The position numbers and the translations under genes are program-made. A DNA stretch of 64,000 bases from Hibiscus mutabilis. Taxonomy: Eukaryota; Streptophyta; Magnoliopsida; Malvales; Malvaceae. Under the pieces are notes generated by a model. The model was not told the origin of the DNA. It saw only the letters and a program-made list of their open reading frames with translations, and did no database searches. Of this stretch, positions 32,220 to 43,250 are shown one piece after another; position 1 is the stretch's first letter, and each line of letters starts with the position of its first letter. The stretch is taken from NCBI GenBank assembly GCA_019671005.1, contig CM033726.1, positions 23,125,657-23,189,656 on the forward strand, given 5' to 3'.

Positions 32220-32880
32220 GAGCTCCAGGACTTCTGGCCCACTAATCGACCCTTAAAACACAGAAATCCATCCTCATCAAAATGAAAATTCGTCAGGTTA
32301 CCATCCACTATGTCCTTAACATGAGAAACCAAAGAATCATCAAATGGTTGCTTAGCCATAATCATTTGTGACAACGTAGGCTTAACTTGCAATTCAACCA
32401 ACAACCCACCTTCCCTCGTCACACTCAACCTCGCAAACACCGCACTAAGCTCAACCGCAACCTTACGACTCAACGCATTCGCAACAACATTGGCCTTTCC
32501 AGGATGATACTCGATTGTCAAGTCATAATCCTTAAGCAATTCCAACCACCTTCGTTGTCTAAGGTTCAAATCCTTTTGAGACATCAAATATTTCAATCTC
32601 TTGTGATTCGTAAATACCATACACTTTTCACCATAAAGGTAGTGTCGCCAAATCTTCAAGGCAAACACCACAGCCGCAGGCTCCAAATCATGAGTTGGAT
32701 AATTGCGTTCATGAACCTTCAATTGCCTCGACGCATAGGCGTCAACCTTTCCATCCTACATCAGCACACAACCCAAGCCAACATACGATGCATCACTATA
32801 AACCACAAACTCCTTCCCTAACTCAGGTTGAACAACACATGAGCATGTGTCAAAACCTTCTTCAACTTATCAAAACTCTA
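32204..32880 (-). pseudogene. B2 RNase H
   Basis: It follows the gypsy pattern: VVYSDASYVGLGCVLM-like codons (about 32815-32755, degraded), then KVHERNYPTHDLEPAAVVFALK (32719 down), the TNHKRLKYL block, and DYDLTIEYHPGKANVVANALSRK (about 32525-32457). A long open frame runs 32722-32204. RNase H removes the RNA template during reverse transcription. Upstream the frame is broken near 32840 and 32760. Confidence 0.88.
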
Positions 32881-33790
32881 TTGCCGCTTCTCTGTCCACA
32901 CGAAAGGAACACTCTTCTGCAGCAACTTCGTCAACGGAGTTGAGATACTAGAAAACTCCTCGACAAAACGGCGATAATAACCTGCCAACCCAAGAAAACT
33001 ACGTACTTCTGATATGGTCTTAGGTTGTTTCCAATTGAGAATAACCTCAATTTTCTGTGGATCAACACGAATACCCTCCGCGAATACCACATGTCCAAGA
33101 AACATCACCTCCTTGAGCCAAAACACTTACTTGCTCACCTTGGCATACAACTGGTTATCCTTCAGCACTTGCAACACAATCCACAAATACCAGTCATGCT
33201 CCTCCTCAGTATAAGAGTACACGAGTATATCATCGATAAAAACCACTACAAACTAATCAAGGTACTCATGAAACACTCTATTCATCATGTCCATGAAAGC
33301 CGTTGGGGCATTAGTGAAACCAAATGGCATCACCAAAAACTCATAATGACCGTACCTAGTACGAAATTCCATCTTATGCACATCCACATCCTTTACCTTC
33401 AAATGGTAATACCCTGACCTTAAATCAATCTTCGAAAACACCGTTGCCCTACGAAACTAATCGAACAAGTCATCAATTTGTTATAATGGATACTTGTTCT
33501 TTACCATCAACTTATTCAACTAGCAATAATCAATGCACATACGCATCGATCCATCATTCTTCTTCACAAAAAGAACTAGAGCACCCCAAGGAGAAACACT
33601 TCATCGAATGGACCCATGATCTAACAACTCCTGGAGCTGCGATTTCAACTCTTTCAACTTATTTGGTACCATCTGATACGGAGCAATAGACACCGGAGTT
33701 GTACCTTCGTACGTCTCAATACGAAATTCCACCTTCCTATCTGGAGGTAAACCCGACAAATCTTTAGGAAAAACTTCCGAATAATCACAT
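32881..33790 (-). pseudogene. B2 reverse transcriptase
   Basis: Palm and finger motifs in order on the minus strand: FPKDLSGLPPDRKVEF (linker, about 33770), SVSPWGALVLFVKKNDGSMRMCIDY (33580-33520), FSKIDLRSGYYHLKVKD (33440 down), YEFLVMPFGFTNAP (33342-33301), FVVVFIDDILVYS with the catalytic DD pair (33250-33215), and FLGHVVFAEGIRVDP and VRSFLGLAGYYRRFV (33110-32960). Stops occur at about 33565, 33480, 33460 and 33255. The motifs themselves are well kept, so this is one of the younger pol copies in the window. Confidence 0.9.
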
Positions 33791-33804
33791 ACAGCCTGAA
33801 TGTC

Positions 33805-34320
33805 CTATACTCGAACACCCTTGGCTTCCAAGTTCATAACAATAGCCAAATAAGCTTGGCAACCATCAAACATCATTCTCTCCGCTTGAGAAGCTGACAC
33901 AACATTGGACAAGAATTTCACATTCTCACCAAAAACCATAACTTCATAATCATCAACCAACTTTAGATAAATGCTTTTGGACTCACAATCCACCACCGCC
34001 TTGTGCTCACTTAACAATCCATACCTAAGGTAACGTCAAAACCATGAAATGGAAACTCTATCAAATCCGCAGCAAAATCATGACTTTGCACTGTAAAAGG
34101 AAAATGCCTATACAACCTTCTAGCTGTAATCGTCTCCCCAAAAGAACTAGTTACTAGCATCCCAACATCCAAAATCTCAACAGGAACATTCAGCAATGAT
34201 GCATGCTCACTTAAAATATATGAATGAGTAGACCCTGAATCGATCAAAGAAAACAACGACAAATATTGCAAGGTAAAAGTACTTGCGATCACATCAATGT
34301 CGTTGTGCCCCTTATGATGA
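33805..34320 (-). pseudogene. B2 protease
   Basis: The active site is LIDSGSTHSYILSEHA (about 34246-34199), followed by LIEFPFHGFDVTLGMDC (34065-34012), a stop in place of the expected W codon at 34011, then LLSEHKAVVDCESKSIYLK. This is the retropepsin-type aspartic protease of gypsy elements. A single base change restores the frame at 34011, so the stop may be recent. Confidence 0.88.
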
Positions 34321-34399
34321 GCATAGATTGCGTCGGCCCACTATTCTCTGGTTGTACAGTAACAGTACGAGCCACAGCTCTCTGACCATCCTTACGTCT

Positions 34400-35495
34400 C
34401 TAAAAATTACCCCTGCCACGACCTCAGCTCATAGCAGGTACAATAACCCGAACCAATGCATCACCCACAACACGTAGTCACGCTTCATGTGACCAGGTGA
34501 TCCACATATCTAGCAACTCATGGTATTTCCCCAACATTCACTCTTGTGGTGTCTACCACAACGCTCACACTCAGCTATAATATGAACACCTTGGTTACCA
34601 TGGCCAACACTGCCACTGCGCCTGTGATCTAACTTATGCCTCTTATCACAAAAACTTCTACTTTGCTACCTAAAATTACCAAAATCTGCCGCACGCTTGT
34701 TCGAGCTCATTCTCGAACCTTGTCCTGTTACCCTCAAGGGCTGCTCAATATCCTTAGCGCGGTTCACAAGTACATCAAAATCTGTGTAGACCATAACCAA
34801 CATGTATGTTTTGATATCCTTAACCAACTCATTGCAGAACCTGTTGCACCTCTCAAGTTCATCTGAAGCAAACTCTGAGGCATACTGACTCAAACGAATA
34901 AATTTCACCTCATATTCAGCCATGAATATGCCGCCCTATACCAACGCCGTAAACTCACGTTTCCTCGCATCCAAATACTGAGGACCAAGATACTTCTTCT
35001 TGAAAGCTCTTCAAAAGAACTCCCAAGTTACATCCACCTTCGAAACATTAGCAATTATGGTCACCCACCAATGATAAGCATCACCATGCAACAATGACAC
35101 GATACACCCCAGCTTGCGCTCATCATTACAACCCACCTGATTTAGAATACGAATCATATTCTCTAGCCATTCTTTGGCTGCCTCAAGACTCAAACCCCTA
35201 AAACTCAACACCTTCCAAATTGCAGAGATGCTCTAAGGGTAAGCCTAGGTTAACTGCCATAGCAGGTGCCGGTGCCTGTGCATGCACTCCAGCCATCAAC
35301 GCTTGAAAAGCTCCCATTATTGCCTGAACTAACAGAGTTAAATCACCAAATACTGGCACTTGATGAGCCTGGGGTACACCACCAGCCCCAACATCGACAT
35401 GAGGATTCGGCAGAAGAGGAGGTAAAACGTTAGGGGAATTCGCTTCCTCAACGTTATTCTGCCCAGTTCCGGCATTACCAGCCATTAAATGTGTC
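34400..35495 (-). pseudogene. B2 gag
   Basis: The probable start is MAGNAGTGQNNVEE (about 35486) or the Met seven codons upstream. A Pro/Ala/Gln-rich N-terminus comes first, followed by the capsid domain (EWLENMIRILNQVGC, HGDAYHWWVTI, about 35190-35060), FKKKYLGPQYLDARKREF with stops, and YEVKFIRLSQYASEF (34910 down). Two zinc knuckles follow: CERCGRHHKSEC (about 34582-34547) and a second with its first Cys followed by a stop (ICGSPGH, near 34510). Stops or shifts near 35215, 35010, 34925 and 34665. Confidence 0.85.
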
Positions 35496-35727
35496 TCACG
35501 TTGTGCCATGCTAACAAAAGCATCAATACACATTAAAGTCAGGCTAACATAAGACGAAGGAACCAAGACCATCTTATAAAACATTTTAAAACCTCGATAA
35601 TAGGCAATGTGTTCCCAATTCATACCAAACATGATGTAATCCAAACACCGTACAAGCTCACAACCACCGTGCAATACAAACAATGATATACAATCAAACA
35701 ACAACACACTGACCTTTCGTAACCTGG

Positions 35728-35738
35728 CTCTGATACCA
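35728..35738 (-). other. Primer binding site (iMet type), B2
   Basis: On the minus strand TGGTATCAGAGCCA is the full start of the initiator tRNA-Met complement, a few bases after the LTR end. Confidence 0.92.
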
Positions 35739-35743
35739 ACAAA

Positions 35744-38700
35744 TGTAACCCCTTCGACCCGGCCTAGGCACCTGACCGAATCGAGTGACCTACATTAGGT
35801 TTCCCGAAGCAAACTGGAGAAAGGTTACGAAAAGTCAGTCCATTTTTTTCCTTTTATCTTGTCTAGATGCAAATTATTAATATTACATGTACATACTCAC
35901 AGCAGGTGAATTTTGAAGAAAACTAATCACATAAAGGCAACCAATCGCACCACATTCATTATGAGGACTAAAACATAAATACTTTAAATTACAAGAGCAA
36001 AATTGAAATTAAGGTTACCAATCCTCAATTAGTCAGGTTACTTGCTCACAAGATAAAATTTAGCTCAAAAATATCATCCATACTCATTTAATTGCATCGT
36101 CAACATTCGGGAACTAAGATATAAGAAAATAGAACTATGTATCCATGACATTACACTAAGTACCGTACTGGTACGCCTAACTAAAATTAATGACCATTTT
36201 AAAATTACTGTAATGTCATTTTTAGCTGGTTTTTCACACAATTTTAGATGCATTTAGGTCCTAGCAACTTGCATACATGCATATAAACATCTAACAATAC
36301 ATTTTTCAACACTTGTACCAAGATTTAGCTAGCATTCAAGCTTAGGCCACCCCAAGGATTAATCTAGAGGCATGCTCCCTAAAACACTCCACCAAACACA
36401 CCAAAATGCTCAAATATACATTTACCAGCACAAACACCATACCAACATCACATGAATACCATATTCAACATGTTAAGCTCATCAAAGCATGCCATCCAAG
36501 CAAAACCATCTAGATGCATACCTAGGCAACCACATAACATCAACCATAGGTAACGATGCAGAACATGCTGAACAACATCAATCAAACTCCAAAAACAAAG
36601 CATTACACATGCCCAAAACTAGGTAAAAATAGAATTACACATCCTAAAATCCATGGCGAACACATTGCCTTATTAACCAAAAATATAAAATGAGTTCATA
36701 CTCAAAATTGCTTTGCCTCTTGGATCACTACGACTTTACCTTTGTTGCCACAAGCCTTAATGCTCTGCATCATTAGGAAAAAGAGAGCGTAAGCACACTT
36801 GCTTAGTGAGGATGCTCTTAAAACATTGATGCATTATAACCCTTGAGAACCAACACTTGTTTTAAAACCATGCTTACGACCTATGCAAGTTCCAACGATT
36901 CCAATTCAAAACATGCATATGGACCATATGCAAAACAATATATTCCACATGCTTAAATTCCCAAAGCATTTTGTACAAAACCATGCTTGAATTCCAAAGC
37001 ATTAAATACAAAACCATGCTTAAATTCCAAAGCATTAAATACAAAACCATGCTTAAATCTCAAAGCATCAAATCATATACCAAGCATAAATCCCAAAGCA
37101 TTAAAAATGGGTTCAACATAAGAACTCTCATATATTGGCAATTATAGTGACCCCGGATAGTCGACCACTATCCTTAAGTATCTGACCGCTAATCTTTAGT
37201 TAACCGACTATTAACGTTACACATCAGATACACAGATCTCCCTTAATGGCCGACCATCATCAAGAACTAAACCATGTCAACCGCATTATTTAACAACCTT
37301 GCGGACCACAAGCTTTACATTAACAAGGGGAACCGACTGCTCAACCAATGTGATAACAACATAGTCCGAGTAGCCGACCGCTATACCTCAAAGACCGTTA
37401 ACCACGATCTATTTTTAAGCATATTATAGTGCACTTTATCCTATGGCATGCGAACTATATCTGAATGTTTTCTCACTTTGTCACATAGCCAATATATCAT
37501 TTACAAAACCATTTACTCACTGTTTTACAATGCATTACACAAAATCCCCACATATACAAATCATATTGTCGTAGCAATATCACATTCCCGACCGAAATAA
37601 AAACCGATGCTCAATAGCATTTAATATACTTTTAAACCACTTCATATGTACTTAAAAATCATGCATTTACAGTACGTAAAACCAACCATGTTTACAACTA
37701 AAACGTGAATTACACATGCTCATATTCGAACCGATATTAAAGAGGAAAAGAGGGTAACTTACTTCCAAGCTTAGGTAAGTGTTTCAAACTTAAACTAAAC
37801 TTCTAAAACCACTTTCAAACCTTTGAAAGACTTTTAAGACTGTTTCCACTCACCAACTTCACTTCGGCTCGCTTGCTAACGCGAAACAAGCTCCCGGCAA
37901 GCCTCAAACCACCTCAAGATGCTACGCCTTGATTATCCCCTATTTTGGCCACACAAAACCAGAGGAAACATGCATTAAAATGCATCCAACTCTCTGTTTC
38001 AAACCAAAATCCTGTAGCTCTCAAGATGCCCACTCAAAACTCATCCGAAACTTACCGAAATCAACCTCAAACACTTCTCAATCTTAACCCAGCCATAATA
38101 TAACGATCCAAACCCTCAAATAACATCTAAAAACCCTTTTTACAACATTATTTTACTTCCAGCAAAGATTAAACTCCAAAAACAACACAAGAACCCTTAA
38201 CAAACAACCTAACAATTAGAGATTCAACCAATTTTCGGATTCCATTGTTAAAAACAACTTATCCACATTATAATACATCCAAAACAAGATTGAAATCAAT
38301 CCTCAACACTGGAAAAGGAGACCCAATTTGGAAATCACAAGATTCCATCACATAAACCTAAATTAAGCAAAATTCCACAATTAATTAAAACCTATTAGAA
38401 AACCTATGTAAAGAGTCAATAACTTGAGAATTTCAGTAAAGAACCTTTCATTAGAGGAGAAGAATGAAACTTAACTCCAATGAGCGAGTTTCCCCTTAAT
38501 TGGATGTTTTCCTCTTGAAAAACAATGAGATTCAATAAGATTTTTGAGAAAAACAAGTTAAAGAATCATTTAGCAAATCAAAGATTTAAGAAACAAGATC
38601 ATTACCTTGAATCTCTGATAGGAAAAAGAGTGTTTGGCTGAGAGTGTTTTGAGAGAAAATATGAGAGGAAGAAAGTTACGTCAAATTGTGATTTGGAAAA

Positions 38701-39091
38701 ATAAATACCTTTTAACTAAATCCTTTTTAATTTCCCTTAATTAAAACCCTTAAAAATAATCTAGTTAAAAGAAAACTCAGATTAGACCAAATGGTAAAAT
38801 AGATCCTTAAATATTCAAAGTTTTAACTCTTTACAAAACAATCACCTTTAAAAATAGCTTTCAAAAATTGCATTTTGGTCAGTAGCCAAAATTTCACTCT
38901 TCCAAAGCTCGTTTTCCAAAATTGCTTTCACTAATATTTTTAATATATTAAAATAGGATTTTTTTTAAAAAAATCATATTTTTATCTTTCAAAAAAATAT
39001 TTTCTCCCGGATCTAACTCAAATCTCTAACCTGGTCCACTAGACCGTCTAACTAGCCTTAAAATCTCTAGGCCCAAAATTAGGGCGTTACA
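35744..39091 (-). mobile_element. B2 5' LTR (3,348 bp)
   Basis: On the minus strand it starts TGTAACGCCCTAATTTTGGG at 39091 and ends GGGTCGAAGGGGTTACA at 35744. It has the CTTAGTGAGG motif and an acceptor-like end near 36770-36815. Its hairpin chain includes GGATAG/CTATCC (37155-37173) and GTTAA/TTAAC-like pairs in a different wording from other B copies. Unlike most B copies it has only one palindrome of the GTACCGTACTGGTAC type (near 36165) in place of a cluster. Repeated AAACCATGCTTAAATTCCAAAGCATT phrases occur at about 36940-37100. The matching 3' LTR is missing. Confidence 0.9.
36945..37110. repeat. Short tandem repeat in B2 LTR, about 36 bp unit
   Basis: Four to five copies of a unit built from CATGCTTAAATTCC and AAAGCATTAAATACAAAAC occur between the CTTAGTGAGG motif and the hairpin chain. 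It is not seen at this length in the other B LTRs of the window. Confidence 0.75.
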
Positions 39092-39360
39092 AGCAGTAAG
39101 TTTGAAAATTTGTCATAAATTCCATAAATCAAATTAGAAGGTTAATATTAGATGAATGAACTATAAATTGAGCCTAGATCCTTTTAAAACAATCGGTAAT
39201 TGCTTTCGAGGTTTGTAGTAAAAGATATGAATTTTTAATCGATGGAAGGTCATAAAAATAGGGCAGCAGATTTTCTTAAAATTCTGCATTATTCTGTGAC
39301 TTTGAAGAATTTTCATAATTTTTGTATTTTGAATCTTTTTATTAATTTATGTAGGAATTT
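39092..39360 (+). mobile_element. A/C-like LTR, continuation right of B2
   Basis: TTTGAAAATTTGTCATAAA resembles the C LTR read on its minus strand (about 49745-49725). It probably continues the fragment at 30790-31430 after the B2 insertion, with loss at both sides. It ends at a 14 bp direct repeat where Athila integrase begins. Confidence 0.5.
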
Positions 39361-41370
39361 TTAAAGATATGCTTATGTAGGAATTTGGCAACGACCTTGG
39401 CATCGTTTGTTGGTAGAGCTACAGCTTCAGCCCATTTTGAAACGTAGTCAAAAACCATAAGGATGTATAGGTTACCAAATGATGGGGGAAAGGGACCCAT
39501 GAAGTCTATTCCCCACTCATCGAATAGCTCTACTGGTATAATGTTCTAGAGTGGCAATTGAAGTTTGCTGGAGATGTTTCCCGTTCGCTAGCATCGATCA
39601 CATGCCTTGGCAAAATAGTGGGCATTCTTGAAAAGCATAGGCCAAAAGAATCCTGACTTTGGCATTTTGGCCATTGTCTTCATCCCAGCAAAATAGCCTT
39701 CTTATGGTGTTGCATGGCTGAGTTGAAGAATATTGGGTTGTTCATCTTCTGACATACAACGATGTATAACTTGGTCAACACACTGCTTAAACAATAATGG
39801 CTCGTCCCAATAATATTGCTGAACATCTCGCAGGAATCGTTTCTAGGCACTACTTGCCAGATCTGGTGGCAAAATATTGTTGACCAGGTAGTTGAATATG
39901 TCAGTATACCATGGCATAGAATTGACTGCAAGCAAGTACTCGTTGGGGAATTCATCCATTATGGCAGCGGCTTTACCATCTTCATGGTGGTGCTCTAATC
40001 ACAATAGATGATTAGCTACCAAGTTCTCACTCCTCTTCTTGTCTCAGATATCAAGATCAAATTCTTATAGTAGGAGTGTCCATCAGACTAGTCTGAGCTT
40101 TCCTTTTTTTTCCAAGAGATACTTTAGTGTCGAATGGTCTGTTTACACCACAACTTTATACCTACCAAGTAAGATATGAATTTGTCAAATGCAAAGACAA
40201 CCGTGATAAACTCCTTCTCGGTTGTGGTGTAATTAAGCTAGGCCTCATTCAACGTTTGGCTGGCATAATAGGTAGTATGGAAAATTTTGCCACGCCTCTG
40301 TCTTAACACCGCTCCAACGGCAAAATCGCTGGCATCACACATGAGCTTGAATGGCTCATTCCAATCTGGTGGGATGATGATTGGGCGTTAATCAACCAGT
40401 CATTTAATTTCTGAAATGCTTTTAAACAAGAAACGTAAAATGCAAAAATGGTAGTTTGTTCCAAGAGCAAGCATAAAGATTTAGAAATTTTTGAAAAATA
40501 TTTAATAAAATGTCGATAAAAACCTGTATGTCCCAAAAAACTTCTGACACCTTTAACGCTTGTGGGTGGTGGCAATTGTTTGATTACCTCCACTTTTACT
40601 ATGTCTACTTCCAGTCCTCTCTTTTTCACTTTACGTCCAAGAACTATGCCCTCCTTTACCATGAAGTGGCATTTCTCCTAGTTCAAGACAAGGTTGGTTT
40701 CAGTACGCCTCCGTAAGACACGTTCCAAACTTTGAAGGCATTCCTTGAACATTTTTCCAAAGACTGAGAAGTCATCGATGAATACTTCTAAATTGTTTTC
40801 GATCATGTTACAGAAAATCAAAATCATGGAACGTTGAAACGTTGCTGGAGCATTACACAGTCCAAAGGTCATTCTTCTAAAAGAGAATGTTCCATATGGA
40901 AAAGTGAATGTAGTTTTCCCCTAATCCTCTAAGGCGATGACAATCTGATTATAGCCTGAGTAGACATCCAAGAAGTAATAAAATGCCTTACATGCCTATT
41001 TATCTAGCATCAGATCGATAAGAGGCAGTGGAAAATGGTCTTACCGGGTGGCATTATTTAGCTTCCTATAATACATGCACACTCTCCAACCTGTGTCAGT
41101 TCTTGAGGGGATCAACTCATCTTTGTTGTTCTAAACCACAGTCCTTCCACCCTTTTTTTGCACACATTGCACTGGGCTGACCCACGCGCTATCCGAAATG
41201 GGATAAATTACCCCGACATCCAGCCACTTGATGACTTCTTTCTTAACTAACTCCTTCATGCTCAGGTTCAATCTTCTCTAGGCCTCGACTGTTTTGCCAT
41301 GGTAACCTTCAAGAATGATTTTATGCATGCAAATAGTCCGGCTTATTCCTCAGATATCTACTAAGGTCCA
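39361..41370 (-). pseudogene. Athila-1 RT, RNase H and integrase core
   Basis: Minus strand in order: CMHKIILEGYHGK, RRLNLSMKELVKKEVIKWLD, IYPISDSAWVSPVQCV (41320-41160), GWRVCMYYRKLN, MTFGLCNAPATFQRSM (40872 down), and EVFIDDFSVFGKMFKECL with the DD pair (about 40790). Then comes VKEGIVLGRKVKKRGLEVD, LPPPTSVKGVRSFLGHTGFYR (40662-40510). RNase H is less clear (40330-40060). Integrase core follows with DEWGIDFMGPFPPSFGNLYI and WAEAVALPTNDAKVV (39517-39390), ending in FLHKHIF at the breakpoint. Upstream, the frame joins 51896 across element C. At least ten stops or shifts. Confidence 0.88.
41366..41370. repeat. Target site duplication of element C, left
   Basis: GTCCA here and at 51891-51895 flank element C exactly. 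In the uninterrupted Athila-1 pol only one copy would be present. Confidence 0.9.
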
Positions 41371-41806
41371 TGTAACACCCCTTTTTCCCGTATCCAACAC
41401 TGAATACGAGTTAGAAGTATCACAAAACATTCATAAAACCCTCTACATTTGTATTTCGATAAAATTTTGTTTCTTTAAAAATGTTACAATGTATTTAATT
41501 TTTATTTACAAATCTAGTTATTCGTGTAAAGTTTAAAAATAATATTTTCATCTTCAAATCGAGATTATTTTCAGGCAGCAACTTATCAATTTAATTTGTC
41601 TTGATATAATAAATAAAATTGTCTAATTTAAAATTCATCCAGATACCAAATAAAATACAAATTCTATCATAGCAAGCATACCCTTTTAATATACATGCCA
41701 ACTAGTAAATATCAAACAGTATCAAAAGATATCTTACTGATACTAATGTACCTGTTATTGATTGATGATGTCCGTATATGCTCCTTACTCTAACCACTTC
41801 TTTTTC

Positions 41807-42714
41807 CTACGTGTAAAATAGTCACACGCTAAGTATTTACTTAGTGAGGCAATAATTCGAATTCAAGCGCAATTGTCATAATATCAATATTAATGATTAA
41901 CAATGCATATGATCACCTTACCATTACATGCTCGTTAACATAAATACATATGTATATCAAACTGATAAGATTAGATCTTACCAATACCATTGCCATTTCC
42001 ATCCATAAGTTTTCAATGCTTACCAATACCTGTTTCCATTTCTATCTGCAAGCTTTCAAGCTTATCTTCCTATTTCTTTTTTATTCTTTTCAATTTATTT
42101 AGCTCAAGGTATCGAATTAAGAGTATGTACACGAGTCATCCCCCCATACCCAACCTTTCTTAAGTATGTGTATTATTTGCACTATACCAGGAGTGCTTAG
42201 CACCAAAGTGCTTCTGTATACTTACCGGAGTATATAATAGATCCCTCGTTCAGTTTTTATGAAATTACACCAAAGTGCTTAGCACCCGTAATAAGTTTGT
42301 ATACTCAAACCATGCATGAGTATACTCTTCAATGAGTATTTATAAAAATTGCACTTTACCTGAAGTGCTTAGAATCTTTATACAGTTGTTTATGACTCTA
42401 TGGCTAGCCAACTATACTTTTGAACCTCTATATCATACTTGGGCTTTATATCATCAAATATTTCATCCATGGCAATGTATATCAATTTATATTAACATGA
42501 AGCGGTTCATAATCAAATAACATTAATAGTAAACCATCATCAATAACTAGTGATCAATGCATTATTTTCAACCTTTGACATATTTAAAGTATGTCAAATA
42601 TATGATCAATGACATATTTATCATGACAATATATAAACCAGGTAGACTCATCGCACGTCTTACCGATGATGTATAAAACATCCATGTATAATGTTATGTA
42701 TGCATTGCACTCAC
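41807..42714 (-). promoter_or_regulatory. Candidate LTR intron, family C (3' LTR)
   Basis: Minus strand: GCCCAG/GTGAGTGCAATG is the donor and CCTCACTAAGTAA..TTTTACACGTAG/GA the acceptor, 908 bases. The 5' LTR has the same pair at 49293 and 48450 (844 bases), with the same donor and a one-base-changed acceptor (ACATGTAG). Inference only. Confidence 0.4.
42179..42368. repeat. Chain of short hairpins, C LTR
   Basis: GCACT/AGTGC (42179-42196), GTGCTTAGCAC (42193-42203), TATACT/AGTATA (42217-42234), GAGTATACTC (42318-42327) and GCACTT/GAAGTGC (42351-42368). The counterpart in the 5' LTR is at about 48758-48950. In the pair TATACTTACCGAAGTATA the C LTR there keeps a longer stem. Confidence 0.85.
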
Positions 42715-43250
42715 CTGGGCCATGTATTAGTATGCCTCACTAAGTCCTCTTTGATCATTTCCTTCATTGTACCTTGAACCTCCTTTGATTCGAACTTAAC
42801 TTCATAATTCAAATAAGTAAAATATTTGTTAGATCCCAATCTCACAATATCTTAGACATATTGTCCAAAATAATCATTCAGATACAAAATATAAAAACAT
42901 TTTCTTTTCTTCCTCGTATTGTTTAAAAACTCATTATGGTCCTTAGTGACAAATTTGAACTTCCATTAACCCTTTTCAAGCTTACTAATCAACCTTAGAT
43001 ACATAGTGTATCAATTCTCATTTTCTGCCAGTTTGCAGTACCTCCAAAGAAATATTTCTATAAAATAATCTACAACTCGTATTTGGTTCCATTTGTTCTG
43101 AAAGAAACTAGATTCAATAAGCTTTTCAACCATATAAATTAATAGCCCAAATTCAACTTGTACGATTTATGGCGAATTTTCAAAGTCAATTTCCAGTATT
43201 GAATTTTTGGAACAGCCTGCTATACTGTTTCCTGACCTTTCACCACTTAA

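Larger units (their letters stand above)
41371..43250 (-). mobile_element. Element C 3' LTR, 3' part
   Basis: The sequence is closely similar to 48002-49800, base for base over long stretches. On the minus strand it ends GGGTGTTACA at 41371. It is cut at 43250, where family B LTR starts; the first 2.1 kb of this LTR is missing. It includes the acceptor-like ACACGTAG (to 41807), inverted CTTAGTGAGG (41847-41856) and CCTCACTAAG (42735-42744), the hairpin chain (42179-42368) and the donor-like CAG/GTGAGTGCA (42715/42714). Confidence 0.9.

Noticed and set aside
32387..33417. Plus-strand frames of 130-144 codons
   Set aside because: They are shadows of the B2 RNase H and RT frames on the minus strand.
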